Positions 1-9,142 are shown, counted from the stretch's first letter. The stretch is DNA of 64,000 bases from DASQEH01 sp963765725 (GCA_963765725.1 CAVXXI010000003.1:620001-684000), one strand, 5' to 3'. Notes: generated by a model from the sequence alone, not told the origin. Numbers and translations are program-made.

Positions 1-251
1 CGGCAGGCTTGCGAAGCGACGAGGACGCGCGGGCGGAGGTCGTAGCCTGCCTCGGCCCGGTACGTGCAACGGCGAAGCTGCTCGCCATCTTGCCTGTGTT
101 CGGGCTGGCACTGGGCTCGTCCATGGGAGCGCGACCCGTCAGCTTCCTCGTGTCGACCGGGGCGGGCGTGGCATGCCTCGGAGGCGGGCTGGTGCTGGTG
201 TCGGTCGGCGTGTTGTGGGTGGAGCGGCTCGCGTCATCGGCGGAGGTGTAG
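1..251 (+). CDS. TadB-like type II/IV secretion system F protein, C-terminal end (5' truncated)
   Basis: Only the last ~82 codons are in the window. The visible part has a hydrophobic segment containing LAILPVFGLALG, a short loop, a second long hydrophobic segment (GVACLGGGLVLVSVGVLWV) and a positively charged then acidic end. This is the usual C-terminal two-helix hairpin of the TadB inner-membrane platform protein of Tad/Flp pilus systems. The assignment rests on this topology plus the downstream tadC-DUF4244-tadE order. The stop codon TAG shares its last base with the GTG start of the next gene, so the two are translationally coupled. The start and the T2SSF domain core lie upstream. Confidence 0.75.
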   Translation, partial: AGLRSDEDARAEVVACLGPVRATAKLLAILPVFGLALGSSMGARPVSFLVSTGAGVACLGGGLVLVSVGVLWVERLASSAEV

Positions 252-1009
252 TGCTCGGTATCTGTGCCTGTGCCACCTTCGCCCTCGTGTGGTGCCTCGC
301 CGACCGTGCGGCATTGCCTGCCTCCCGCCTGCGGCCGGCGGCCGGGTCCTCCGACAGGCCGGCGGGGCCAGGCTCTGCCGCCTCGGCCGGGGCAGCTCGT
401 TCCGTCATCGAGGCACCCGGGCGCCGGCTGGCTCTGTGCGTAGCCGCCTGCACCGCGGCAGCGTGGCTGCTGGGCGGCTCGCTCCTCGTGGTCTGCGGCG
501 TACCCGCGGGCGTGGCACTGAGCTGGTGGCTCGGCCGGCTCGAGTCGCCCAGCCAGGCCCGCGAACGCGAAGCGATCGCCCGCGACCTGCCGCTCGCTGC
601 GGAGCTGCTAGCCGCCTGCGTCTTCGTGGGTCGACCCGTTGACGACGGGCTGCGACTGGTGTCGCGGGCTGTCGGGGGGCCACTCGGCTCCCGGCTCGAC
701 ACCGTGACGACGAGGCTGGCCCTGGGTGCCGATCCGCTGACCGAATGGCGACGGGCGACGGGCGATGCGCAGCTCGCGCCCCTCGCTCGGACGATGGCAC
801 GCACGCTCGCGTCGGGGGCTCCCGTAGGCGACGCCCTGACGAGGCTGGCCGAGGACCGCCGGCGCGAGCGCCGAACCCAGACCCAGCTCCGCGCCCGCAA
901 CGTCGGGGTCAAGGCCGCCGGGCCGCTCGCCGCATGCTTCCTACCCGCCTTCATGCTCATCGGCATCGTGCCGACGATCGCTGGCGCCTTCTCCCGGCTC
1001 GTGCTGTAG
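251..1009 (+). CDS. TadC-like pilus assembly platform protein (T2SSF domain)
   Basis: A 252-residue membrane protein. It has N-terminal hydrophobic segments (around residues 2-25 and 55-85), a cytoplasmic helical domain with ARDLPLAAELLAACVFVGRP and later LARTMARTLASGAPVGDAL, and a last membrane helix (AACFLPAFMLIGIVPTI). This two-repeat pattern is typical of the T2SSF domain in actinobacterial TadC. It would form the inner-membrane platform for Flp pilus assembly together with TadB. The GTG start overlaps the TadB stop by one base (TAGTG), which decides the start over the longer upstream frame. The pilin gene follows after about 175 bases. Confidence 0.8.
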   Translation: MLGICACATFALVWCLADRAALPASRLRPAAGSSDRPAGPGSAASAGAARSVIEAPGRRLALCVAACTAAAWLLGGSLLVVCGVPAGVALSWWLGRLESPSQAREREAIARDLPLAAELLAACVFVGRPVDDGLRLVSRAVGGPLGSRLDTVTTRLALGADPLTEWRRATGDAQLAPLARTMARTLASGAPVGDALTRLAEDRRRERRTQTQLRARNVGVKAAGPLAACFLPAFMLIGIVPTIAGAFSRLVL

Positions 1010-1185
1010 CACGCTTCCCGGCCCGCGCGACGCAGTCCGAGGGTTTGTCCCCAGCCGGACGGGCCGACCCCGGCCGTCAACAGTGAGCGAATCCCTGCTG
1101 GCTCGACGCATCGCCCGCGAACAGGCTGGAGGGACCAACCAGCTCGAGCCCTTGGACCGGTTCCAGGGCAGCGAAAGGACACGTC

Positions 1186-1386
1186 ATGTCATATCTGACC
1201 GACACAGCCGTCATCGCCCGGCGGAGCTCGTGGGCGGAGCACGGAATGACCACAGCGGAGTACGCCGTGGGCACCGTCTCCGCCTGCAGCTTCGCCGGGT
1301 TGCTCTTCAAGCTGCTCACATCGAGCTTCGGGCAGAGCCTCCTCGAGGGATTGCTCTCGAAGATCACCTCGCTACTGCCCTTCTGA
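1186..1386 (+). CDS. DUF4244 Flp-type pilin
   Basis: A 66-residue protein with a charged N-terminal leader (about 18 residues), then GMTTAEYAVGTVSACSFAGL, one hydrophobic helix and a short C-terminal tail. G-M-T-T-A-E-Y-A is the prepilin-like processing region of actinobacterial DUF4244 proteins, with the conserved Glu at position +5 after the Gly. It is presumably the structural subunit of the Tad pilus. AAAGGA lies seven bases before the ATG and supports the start. A strong hairpin follows directly after the gene, as expected for an abundantly expressed pilin upstream of minor components. Confidence 0.85.
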   Translation: MSYLTDTAVIARRSSWAEHGMTTAEYAVGTVSACSFAGLLFKLLTSSFGQSLLEGLLSKITSLLPF

Positions 1387-1395
1387 AACCGAGGG

Positions 1396-1422
1396 CGAGG
1401 GCAGGTCCCGGGCCTGCCCTCG
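1396..1422 (+). terminator. Hairpin between pilin and tadE (terminator or attenuator)
   Basis: Perfect 10-bp inverted repeat CGAGGGCAGG / CCTGCCCTCG with a 7-base loop, starting ten bases after the pilin stop. No T-tract follows. It could partly stop transcription, or shield the pilin mRNA 3' end so that the pilin is made in excess of TadE. Confidence 0.6.
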
Positions 1423-1473
1423 GCCTCTCATTTCGACCAGCCGACGCGACACGTTGCCTCGAAAGGAGACCCG

Positions 1474-1848
1474 ATGTCCACCTTCCGCGACCAGCGCGGC
1501 ATGGTGACGGCCGAGGCGGCGCTCGTGCTGCCGCTGATCGCCGCCTTCGGCCTCGTCATGCTCTGGATGCTGAGCCTCGGCATCGCCCAGATCCGTGCCG
1601 TCGATGCCGCGCGGGACGCGGCGCGAGCGCTCGCCCGCGGCGACGACCGCGCAGCCGCCGTCAGCGCGGCTGCACGCAGCGCACCCACAGGGGCGCGAGT
1701 GGCTTTCACCGAGTCGGCCGGCACGGTCACCGCGAGCGTGTCTGTGCACGTCTCGCCGCCTAGCTGGCTCGTGGTGCCGCTGCCGTCGGTCGACATCGAG
1801 TCGCGCTCAACCGTGGAGGTCGAGCCCGATGGCGACCTGCCGCGCTGA
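1474..1848 (+). CDS. TadE-family pseudopilin
   Basis: A 124-residue single-pass protein. After the short N-terminus (RDQRGMVTAEAALVLPLIA) comes one hydrophobic helix with the conserved Glu, then a predicted extracytoplasmic domain rich in Ala and Val. This is the TadE/TadG-like pattern: class III prepilin-like signal, TM helix, periplasmic-side domain. A perfect AAAGGAG sits just before the ATG. The coding end overlaps the next TadE-like gene by 20 bases. Its role is as a minor pseudopilin of the Tad pilus. Confidence 0.82.
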   Translation: MSTFRDQRGMVTAEAALVLPLIAAFGLVMLWMLSLGIAQIRAVDAARDAARALARGDDRAAAVSAAARSAPTGARVAFTESAGTVTASVSVHVSPPSWLVVPLPSVDIESRSTVEVEPDGDLPR

Positions 1849-2197
1849 CGCTGACGTGCCCCGGCCACGCGAGGAGGGAGTGGCCACCGTCTGGGCGATC
1901 ACCTGGATCTTCGTGTGTCTCACGATCGGCTGGGTCGGTGTCGTGGTCGCGGCGGTGATCGCTGCTCAGCACCGTCTCGATGCCGCCGCGGACCTGTCGG
2001 TGCTGTCGGCTGCGGCTGAGCTGCAGCGTGGGAGGGACGCCTGCCGTGCGGCCGCCGAGATCGCCCGCGACAACGCGGCCGGAATCGCGCACTGTCGCGT
2101 CGACGGTGACGATGTCGTCGTCACCGTCGACCGCACGGTCTCCCTGCCCTTCGGGGTGCGCGGGAGCCTGACGTCCACTGCTCGGGCGGGGCCGTGA
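1829..2197 (+). CDS. Rv3654c-type TadE/TadG-like exported protein
   Basis: A 122-residue protein with a charged N-terminus, EEGVATVWAITWIFVCLTIGWVGV as the membrane/secretion segment, then AAQHRLDAAADLSVLSAAAELQRG. The phrase H-R-x-x-A-A-A-D-L-x-x-L-A-A-A is characteristic of the short actinobacterial TadE/G-like proteins that close Tad operons (Rv3654c family). Two Cys (in RDACRAAAE and AHCRVDG) probably form a disulfide outside the cell. The ATG lies inside the end of tadE, giving translational coupling. It is the last gene of the pilus operon; the next gene is convergent. Confidence 0.75.
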   Translation: MATCRADADVPRPREEGVATVWAITWIFVCLTIGWVGVVVAAVIAAQHRLDAAADLSVLSAAAELQRGRDACRAAAEIARDNAAGIAHCRVDGDDVVVTVDRTVSLPFGVRGSLTSTARAGP

Positions 2198-2230
2198 GCG
2201 GCGCGGGTGAAGAACGCCGACGCGGCCGCC

Positions 2231-2620
2231 TCAACGCTCCCGCGGCGCCGTGTCGAAGTGGTCGTCGGGACCCGCAGGCGTCGCGGTCGCCTGCGACGAG
2301 CCGCCGCTCGGGGCGGAGCCGGCGCTGCCGGGCGGCGGGGGACCCGACACCGCAGGTGCCGTTTGGCTCGCGGTGACGCGCTTGCGCAGGTCCTTGGTCT
2401 CCTTGCGCCGGCGGTGGCCGCGCTTGAGGCCCTCATAGAGCAGTGACAGACCGAAGACGACGAGGGCGAGGGCGACGGCGCCTGAGAGGAAAACGACGGA
2501 GACCGACGTATTGATGTTGAACCAATGCATGTCGATGTGAACCGCCTGTCCGCCCCCGAACACCACGGCTAGGGAGGTGAGGCCGACCACGATCAGAATA
2601 AAGATGCCCAACCCGATCAT
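2231..2620 (-). CDS. Small LapA-like two-helix membrane protein
   Basis: A 129-residue protein with two membrane segments (about residues 2-22 and 40-62), then a basic stretch (KRGHRRRKETKDLRKR) and a Pro/Gly/Ser/Ala-rich tail. The layout, with F-G-G-G-Q-x-V-x-I-D between the helices and S-V-V-F-L-S-G-A in the second, resembles LapA-domain (DUF1049-like) proteins of actinobacteria, whose function is not settled there. GGGAG lies nine to thirteen bases before the ATG. It is convergent with the pilus operon and in the same orientation as the helicase behind it. Family assignment is moderate; the membrane topology is clear. Confidence 0.6.
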   Translation of the reverse strand: MIGLGIFILIVVGLTSLAVVFGGGQAVHIDMHWFNINTSVSVVFLSGAVALALVVFGLSLLYEGLKRGHRRRKETKDLRKRVTASQTAPAVSGPPPPGSAGSAPSGGSSQATATPAGPDDHFDTAPRER

Positions 2621-2681
2621 GGCCCTATTCTCCCACGAGAACGCTCACCGGACCCTCGCTCGCTGCCAGGCGGCCGTGAGG

Positions 2682-5027
2682 TCAGGGCTGGTGCTCGAGC
2701 AGCACATCGAGGAGCAGCACTGCGCCTGGTTTGTCCAGTGGGTTGTTGCCGTTACCGCACTTGGGGGACTGCACACACGACGGGCAGCCGTCAGCGCACC
2801 GGCACGCCACGATGGCCTGCCGGGTCGCGGTCAGCCACGGGCCTGCGGCGGCGAATCCGCGCTCCGCGAAGCCGGCGCCGCCGGGATGCCCGTCGTAGAC
2901 GAACACGGTGAGCAGGCCGGTGTCCTCATGCAGAACCGTCGACACTCCGCCGATGTCCCATCGGTCGCAGGTGGCGAAGAGCGGAAGCAGCCCGATGGAC
3001 GCATGCTCGGCCGCGTGCGCGGCTCCCGGTAGGTCACGCGGGTGGACGCCCGACGCGTCCAGCTGCTCCGGTGACAGCGTCCACCACACGGCCTTGGTGA
3101 CGAGGTGGCGAGCCGGCAGGTCCAGCGGGACCTCGCCGAGGACCTCTCCGGTGACGGCGCGGCGTTTGAGGTACGACACCACCTGCGACGAGACCTCGAC
3201 CGAACCGAAGTGCAGGCCGGCTTGCCCCCACGACTGCTTCAGGTCCGCCTCGACCACCCGGATGTCGGTGATCTCCCGGGCGGTCGTCGAGTAGTCGGGT
3301 CGCGCCGCCTCTACTACCGCAACGGCTTCGTCGACATCGAAGCTACATACCCGGTACGTCTCGCCGAGGTGCACGTAGACCGCGCCGGAATGCACCGAGG
3401 AGTGCGCGGATGCCGCATCGACCGTCCCGATCAAACGGCCGGTCGAGTCCTCGACGATCCGGACCGGGTTGCCACCGCTCGAGCGGATGTCGGCCAGCTC
3501 GCAGGCCCGCTCGCGCCTCGTCCAGAACCAGCCTCGGGATCGGCGGCGCAGGTAGCCCGCCTGCTCGAGCGAGTCGACGACCGCCGCGACGTCGCCGTCG
3601 AAGAGCGCGAAGTCCTCCTCGACCAGCGGCAGCTCCTGGGCGGCGGCGCACAAGTGAGGTGCGACGACGTACGGGTTGGCGGGGTCGAACACCGTCGCCT
3701 CGACCGGTGCCCCCAGCAGCTGGTCGGGGTGGGTGACGAGGTAGGTGTCGAGCGGATCGTCCCTGGCGACAAGCACCCCGAGGCCCCCCTGACCGTCCCG
3801 GCCGGAGCGGCCGATCTGCTGCCACATCGAGGCCCGGGTGCCGGGGAACCCCGCCATCACGACCGCGTCGAGGCCGCTGATGTCGATCCCGAGCTCGAGG
3901 GCGTTCGTGGCCGACACCGCGAGCAGGTCGCCGCACTTGAGCCGCCGCTCGATCTCGCGGCGGTCCTCGGGCAGGTAGCCGCCGCGGTAGGGCGCGACCT
4001 TGTCGGCGAGGCCGGCATCGACGGCCGCGAGCGCGGTGCGGGCCTGCAGTGACACGGTCTCGGCGCCTCGGCGGCTGCGGACGAACGCCAGGGTACGGAC
4101 ACCGTCGGCCACCAGGTCGGCGAGCAGATCGGCCGTCTCGGCCGCGGCCGACCGCCGGACGGGCGCACCGTGCTCTCCCTCCAGCGAGGTGAGCGGAGGC
4201 TCCCAGAGCGCGACGACGGTACGCCCGCGCGGGGACCCGTCCGTGGCGACGGGGACGACCGGTGCCCCGACGAGCCGGGAGGCGCTCACGTCAGGGTTCG
4301 CGGCGGTCGCCGAGGCGAGGACAAAGGTCGGCGCCGCACCGTAGTGCGCGGCCACGCGCCGCAGCCGCCGGAGTATCTGCGCGACGTGGGCTCCGAAGAC
4401 ACCCCGGTAGTGGTGACACTCGTCGACCACGACGAAACGCAACGACCCCCAGAAAGGTGCCCAGCGGGCGTGGCTCGGCAGCATCGAACGGTGCAGCATG
4501 TCCGGGTTGGTGAGCACGTAGTTCGCATGGCTGCGCGTCCAGTCGCGCTCCTCGCGCGAGGAGTCACCGTCATAGGTGGTGGCCCGGACCCCAGGCACGG
4601 CCAACGACGACATCGCGACGTGCTGGTCATGCGCCAGCGCCTTCGTCGGGGACAGGTACAGCACGGTGTCCCCGCGGGCGCCGGGAGTCGACGTGCTGGA
4701 GGCGATCGCCGAGAGCGCCGGCAGGAGGTAGGCCAGCGACTTCCCCGACGCGGTACCGGTGGCGACGACGGTGTGGCGGCCCGAGTACGCGAGCGTCGCT
4801 GCCTCGGCCTGGTGGCTCCACAGGGCGACCACGCCACGGGCGACCGCCGCGTCGACGACCGAGGGGTGTACCCAGTCGGGCCAGGGCACGACGGCAGCGT
4901 CGCGGCCCGGACGCAGCTCGAGGTGCGTCAGGCGGTCTCGGCGCGTCGAGGGCGCGGCGAGGCGCAGGGCCGCCGCCTCCGGGTCGAAAGCCCGCCGAGT
5001 CCTTTCCACAGTTACCGATTGTCCCAT
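2682..5027 (-). CDS. DEAD/DEAH-box helicase with DUF1998 (MrfA/Hrq1-like)
   Basis: A 781-residue superfamily 2 helicase. Walker A is GTASGKS near residue 92, the Walker B box is DECH at about 202-205, and motif III is SAT. The second RecA domain has ATNALELGIDISGLDAV and the arginine-finger motif QQIGRSGRDG. The C-terminal DUF1998 domain ends in a four-Cys cluster (CRCADGCPSC...KC) that should bind a metal. This architecture is shared with Bacillus MrfA and yeast Hrq1, DNA-repair 3'-5' helicases. The start was chosen at the ATG preceded by AAAGG. Upstream in-frame codons would run into the bldG leader. It is divergently arranged with bldG, as in other actinobacteria. Confidence 0.88.
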   Translation of the reverse strand: MGQSVTVERTRRAFDPEAAALRLAAPSTRRDRLTHLELRPGRDAAVVPWPDWVHPSVVDAAVARGVVALWSHQAEAATLAYSGRHTVVATGTASGKSLAYLLPALSAIASSTSTPGARGDTVLYLSPTKALAHDQHVAMSSLAVPGVRATTYDGDSSREERDWTRSHANYVLTNPDMLHRSMLPSHARWAPFWGSLRFVVVDECHHYRGVFGAHVAQILRRLRRVAAHYGAAPTFVLASATAANPDVSASRLVGAPVVPVATDGSPRGRTVVALWEPPLTSLEGEHGAPVRRSAAAETADLLADLVADGVRTLAFVRSRRGAETVSLQARTALAAVDAGLADKVAPYRGGYLPEDRREIERRLKCGDLLAVSATNALELGIDISGLDAVVMAGFPGTRASMWQQIGRSGRDGQGGLGVLVARDDPLDTYLVTHPDQLLGAPVEATVFDPANPYVVAPHLCAAAQELPLVEEDFALFDGDVAAVVDSLEQAGYLRRRSRGWFWTRRERACELADIRSSGGNPVRIVEDSTGRLIGTVDAASAHSSVHSGAVYVHLGETYRVCSFDVDEAVAVVEAARPDYSTTAREITDIRVVEADLKQSWGQAGLHFGSVEVSSQVVSYLKRRAVTGEVLGEVPLDLPARHLVTKAVWWTLSPEQLDASGVHPRDLPGAAHAAEHASIGLLPLFATCDRWDIGGVSTVLHEDTGLLTVFVYDGHPGGAGFAERGFAAAGPWLTATRQAIVACRCADGCPSCVQSPKCGNGNNPLDKPGAVLLLDVLLEHQP

Positions 5028-5115
5028 CGGGTACCGACCTTTACGGCGACGCCTCGCGTGCGCTTCGATGGACGTCCGGCCGCGAGGGCCGAGTGGTGCC
5101 CTACGAGGAGTCGGT

Positions 5116-5457
5116 GTGGATCTGTCGGTTGACACCAGCATGGTCGGAGGCCGGACCCTGGTCGCCGTCGGTGGCGAGATCGACGTCTACACCGCCCCCA
5201 AGCTCCGTGAGCGTCTGGTGGCGGTCATCGACAGCGGCAGCTATCACCTGGTCGTCGACCTGGAGGGCGTCGAGTTCCTCGACTCGACCGGCCTCGGAGT
5301 GCTCGTCGGTGCCCTGAAACGGGTCCGTGAGCACCAGGGGTCGCTGCGTCTCGTGTGCACCAGGGAGCGCCTGCTGAAGATCTTCCGCATCACCGGCCTG
5401 GCGAAGGTGTTCACGATCTATCCGTCTGTCGAGGACGCCTCTACAGCCGACGTGTGA
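5116..5457 (+). CDS. bldG: BldG-type anti-sigma factor antagonist (STAS domain)
   Basis: A 113-residue STAS protein. It carries VGGEIDVYTAPKLRERL, then VVDLEGVEFLDSTGLGVLVG with the phosphorylatable Ser in D-S-T-G-L-G, and KIFRITGLAKVF near the end. These stretches are nearly identical to Streptomyces BldG, which releases sigma factors by sequestering anti-sigma kinases and is switched off by Ser phosphorylation. The GTG start is fixed by GAGGAG five bases upstream. In Streptomyces an anti-sigma gene follows bldG; here hppA follows, so the partner kinase must be elsewhere. The neighbouring helicase is divergent, with an 88-base shared promoter region. Confidence 0.9.
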   Translation: MDLSVDTSMVGGRTLVAVGGEIDVYTAPKLRERLVAVIDSGSYHLVVDLEGVEFLDSTGLGVLVGALKRVREHQGSLRLVCTRERLLKIFRITGLAKVFTIYPSVEDASTADV

Positions 5458-5609
5458 CAGGCTCCCCTCGGGCCACGTTTCGGGGTTGAGCGCGATTATC
5501 GCTAGACTCCGGCGGGTTCGACCGGGAGTCTCAGCGCCCACGCAGGCCGTAGGGCCCGAACCGGGTGACCGCAACAACAGATGAGCAGCGTCGCTCAGTG
5601 GAGGTATTG

Positions 5610-7997
5610 ATGTCAGAGATCACCCTCGCCGCCGGTGCGGAGGTGTCCCTGTCCGGGGGCAACACGACTGTCGTGATCATCGTCGCGCTCATCGCCATCG
5701 TGGCGCTGGCGATGGCGGTCCTGTTCCGCCAGGAGGTCCTGGGCGCGCCCGAGGGCACACCGAACATGCAGACCATCGGCCAGGCGGTCGAGGAGGGCGC
5801 CCAGGCGTACCTGACCCGCCAGTTCAAGACCCTCGCCGTCTTCGCGGTCCTCGCCTTCCTCCTGCTCTTCGTCCTGCCGGGTGACGCTTCGATCCGGATC
5901 GGTCGCTCGGTGTTCTTTCTCATCGGAGCCGGCTTCTCCGCCGCCATCGGGTACTCCGGCATGTCGCTGGCTGTCAAGGCCAACGTCCGGGTGGCTGCCG
6001 CCGCTCAGAACGAGGGCCGCGACCCCGCCATGCGCGTCGCCTTCCGCACCGGCGGGGCTGTCGGCATGGCCACCGTGGGGCTCGGCCTGCTCGGTGCTTC
6101 GGCCGTCGTCCTGCTGTACAAGAGCAACGCCCCTTCGGTGCTCGAGGGCTTCGGGTTCGGCGCTGCGCTGCTCGCCATGTTCATGCGTGTCGGCGGCGGC
6201 ATCTTCACCAAGGCCGCCGACGTCGGCGCCGACCTGGTCGGCAAGGTGGAGCAGAACATCCCGGAGGACGACCCGCGCAACGCGGCCACGATCGCGGACA
6301 ACGTGGGCGACAACGTCGGTGACTGCGCAGGTATGGCCGCGGACCTCTTCGAGTCGTACGCCGTCACGCTCGTGGCCGCTCTGATCCTCGGCAAGGTCGC
6401 CTTCGGCGCCGAAGGTCTGGTCTTTCCCCTCATCGTGCCCGCGATCGGCGCCCTGACGGCCATCCTGGGCGTCTACATCACCCGGCCGTCACCCAACGAG
6501 GGCGGCCTGACCACCATCAACCGGTCCTTCTACATCTCGGCCGGCGTGTCGGCCGTACTGTGCGCGATCGCCGCCTTCGTGTACCTGCCCAGCAGCTTCG
6601 GAGGACTCACGGGGGCCACCGGCGGCGAGTCGGTTCTCGAGCAGGCGGTGACGCACGACTTCCCCGGTATCCGCACGACGACCCTCAGCGGTGACCCGCG
6701 GGTGATCGCCCTTGTCGCTGTCCTGATCGGGATCGCGCTCGCAGCGCTGATCCTGGCGCTCACGGGATACTTCACCGGCACCGAGCACCGCCCGGTGAAG
6801 GACGTCGGAAAGACGTCGCTCACCGGCGCGGCGACCGTCATCTTGTCGGGCCTGTCGGTGGGCTTCGAGTCGGCCGTGTACACCGCGCTCATCATCGGCG
6901 CCGCCGTGTACGGTGCATTCCTCCTCGGCGGTGGCTCGATCATCGTGTCCCTGTTCGCGGTCTCCCTCGCCGGTACCGGCCTCCTCACCACGGTCGGCGT
7001 CATCGTTGCCATGGACACCTTCGGCCCCGTCTCCGACAACGCGCAGGGAATCGCGGAGATGTCCGGTGACGTCGACGAGCGTGGCGCGGCGATCCTCACC
7101 GAGCTCGACGCCGTGGGCAACACCACCAAGGCCATCACCAAGGGCATCGCCATCGCCACCGCCGTGCTCGCGGCAACCGCACTGTTCGGCTCGTTCACCG
7201 ACGCCGTCACCGGAGCCGTCAACGACCTGTCAGCAGGCGGGAACACGCCGCGGTTCTCGCAGGCCCTGTCGCTGTTCGGCGTCGTGAACATCGTGGACCC
7301 CTCCAACCTGGTCGGCCTGCTCATCGGCGCCGCCGTGGTCTTCCTCTTCGCCGGTCTCGCCATCAATGCCGTCGGCCGCGCCGCTGGTGCGGTCGTCTTC
7401 GAGGTGCGCAGGCAGTTCCGGGAGATCCCCGGGATCATGGAAGGCACCGGGCGGCCGGAGTACGGCAAGGTCGTCGACATCTGTACGCGTGACTCGCTGC
7501 GTGAGCTGGCCACCCCCGGGTTGCTCGCTATCTTGGCTCCGGTCGCCGTCGGCTTCGGTCTGGGCGTCGGCCCGCTGGCGTGCTACCTGGCGGGCGCGAT
7601 CGGAACGGGCACGCTGATGGCGGTCTTCCTGGCGAACTCCGGTGGGGCCTGGGACAACGCCAAGAAGCTGGTCGAGGACGGCGTCCACGGAGGCAAGGGC
7701 TCGCCGGCACACGAGGCCACGATCATCGGCGACACCGTCGGCGACCCGTTCAAGGACACCGCCGGCCCGGCGATCAACCCGCTGCTCAAGGTGATGAACC
7801 TCGTGTCGCTGCTGATCGCCGCAGCCGTCGTCAAGATGACCTATGGCGGTAGCTCCAACACGCCGCTACGGCTCGCCATCGCGATCGTCGCCGCGCTGAT
7901 CATCGCGGTCGCGGTCTACATTTCCAAGCGCCGGCCGGTCGCGATCGGCGACAGCGACACGGAGCAGGCTCCGGCAACCCCGTCGGCGACCGTCTGA
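5610..7997 (+). CDS. hppA: K+-independent H+-translocating inorganic pyrophosphatase
   Basis: A 795-residue integral membrane protein with about 16 hydrophobic helices that couples PPi hydrolysis to proton export. It has the catalytic signature DVGADLVGKVEQNIPEDDPR, followed by DNVGDNVGDCAGMAADLFE, and the C-terminal GDTVGDPFKDTAGPAINPL. In the motif GNTTKAITKG the diagnostic position is Lys (about residue 507) rather than Ala, marking the K+-independent subclass. GGAGG before the ATG decides the start over an upstream GTG. A palindrome GCGATTATCGC and a TAGACT -10-like hexamer lie just upstream (5492-5508). Confidence 0.95.
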   Translation: MSEITLAAGAEVSLSGGNTTVVIIVALIAIVALAMAVLFRQEVLGAPEGTPNMQTIGQAVEEGAQAYLTRQFKTLAVFAVLAFLLLFVLPGDASIRIGRSVFFLIGAGFSAAIGYSGMSLAVKANVRVAAAAQNEGRDPAMRVAFRTGGAVGMATVGLGLLGASAVVLLYKSNAPSVLEGFGFGAALLAMFMRVGGGIFTKAADVGADLVGKVEQNIPEDDPRNAATIADNVGDNVGDCAGMAADLFESYAVTLVAALILGKVAFGAEGLVFPLIVPAIGALTAILGVYITRPSPNEGGLTTINRSFYISAGVSAVLCAIAAFVYLPSSFGGLTGATGGESVLEQAVTHDFPGIRTTTLSGDPRVIALVAVLIGIALAALILALTGYFTGTEHRPVKDVGKTSLTGAATVILSGLSVGFESAVYTALIIGAAVYGAFLLGGGSIIVSLFAVSLAGTGLLTTVGVIVAMDTFGPVSDNAQGIAEMSGDVDERGAAILTELDAVGNTTKAITKGIAIATAVLAATALFGSFTDAVTGAVNDLSAGGNTPRFSQALSLFGVVNIVDPSNLVGLLIGAAVVFLFAGLAINAVGRAAGAVVFEVRRQFREIPGIMEGTGRPEYGKVVDICTRDSLRELATPGLLAILAPVAVGFGLGVGPLACYLAGAIGTGTLMAVFLANSGGAWDNAKKLVEDGVHGGKGSPAHEATIIGDTVGDPFKDTAGPAINPLLKVMNLVSLLIAAAVVKMTYGGSSNTPLRLAIAIVAALIIAVAVYISKRRPVAIGDSDTEQAPATPSATV

Positions 7998-8017
7998 CGC
8001 CTGGAGGAGTGTGAACG

Positions 8018-9142
8018 GTGGCGCGCACGGTCTTCCTGCACGTAGGGCTCGCCAAGACCGGGACCACGTACCTGCAGCGGATCCTCGACTCCAACCGTGA
8101 GCTGATGCGGCGCAACGGCGTCTTGTACCCGGGGACGCGGCGGGCCGACCACTTCAAGGCTGTTCTCGACCTGCGCGGCACCACCTTCCAGGGCCATACG
8201 TACCCCGGCTCGGCGGGCGCGTGGAAACGCCTCGTCGACGAGGCCGACCGCTACGACGGGACGGCCGTGATCTCGCACGAGACGATGGCGAGAGTGCGGC
8301 GACCTCTCATCGACGAGACGGTGGCCGGGTTCGACACCGACGACGTGCGGGTCGTGATGACGGCCAGGGACCTCGCCCGCCAGGTGCCCGCGATCTGGCA
8401 GGAGCGGCTCAAGAACCGCAGTGTCGAGACGTACCCCCACTTCCTCGAGTCGGTCTTCGCCTCCGAGCACGGCCGCCGCAAGCGCGGCCTGTTCTGGGAG
8501 GTGCAGGACCTCATCGGCCTCACCACACGCTGGGGCGCGGTCGTCGGGGCGGGCAACGTCACGATCGTCACCGTGCCGGCGTCGGGCGGCGACCCCCGCG
8601 AGCTGTGGCGCCGGTTCGCCCGAGCTCTAGAGCTGCCGGACGTCCCGTACGACCTGGTCGTCCAGAGCCGGAACGCCTCGCTCGGCGTCGTGGAGGCCGA
8701 GCTGCTGCGCCTGCTGAACCCTCGGCTGCCGGAGCTGACCTGGCCCGAGTACGAGTACCGGATCAAGCACCGCTTCGCCGAGCTGAACTTGGCCAGCTAC
8801 CAGACCGCGGGGCGCCTCACCGTACCCAAGGAGTGGCACGACGACGTGCAGCGGATCTCCGAGGAGGTCGTCGCCTTCCTCGGGCAGTCCGGTTGCCGGG
8901 TGGTGGGCGACCTCGCCGACCTCATGCCGCAGCTCCGGGAGCCGTTCACCGACGCCTCCGCGGGGGTCGACGACGCCGTCGTCCTCGATCTGGCCCTCCG
9001 TGTCCTCGGGAGGTACGCCGCCCAGCCGGAGCGCCCCGAGGGCCGCAGGGCTCCGCGGTCGGCCCCGTCGGGCCGGTCGGGCCGGGTCGACAAGGTCGCC
9101 GGCCTGATTCGCCGGGCCGCGGGGCGAATCGGGCGTGGCTGA
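8018..9142 (+). CDS. Sulfotransferase-like P-loop protein A
   Basis: A 374-residue cytosolic protein. The N-terminus FLHVGLAKTGTTYLQRIL is the 5'-phosphosulfate-binding loop of the sulfotransferase fold. About 100 residues later VVMTARDLARQVPAIWQE occupies the place of the 3'-phosphate-binding motif (Arg plus following helix), and K-N-R follows. Four proteins in this window share H-x-G-x-x-K-[ST]-G-T-[ST]-Y-L-Q and R-D-x-x-R-x-x-P-A-x-W-Q-E. They would transfer sulfate from PAPS, but no substrate is known for this actinobacterial subfamily. GGAGGAG precedes the GTG. The next paralog overlaps by eight bases, forming a two-gene operon. Confidence 0.78.
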   Translation: MARTVFLHVGLAKTGTTYLQRILDSNRELMRRNGVLYPGTRRADHFKAVLDLRGTTFQGHTYPGSAGAWKRLVDEADRYDGTAVISHETMARVRRPLIDETVAGFDTDDVRVVMTARDLARQVPAIWQERLKNRSVETYPHFLESVFASEHGRRKRGLFWEVQDLIGLTTRWGAVVGAGNVTIVTVPASGGDPRELWRRFARALELPDVPYDLVVQSRNASLGVVEAELLRLLNPRLPELTWPEYEYRIKHRFAELNLASYQTAGRLTVPKEWHDDVQRISEEVVAFLGQSGCRVVGDLADLMPQLREPFTDASAGVDDAVVLDLALRVLGRYAAQPERPEGRRAPRSAPSGRSGRVDKVAGLIRRAAGRIGRG

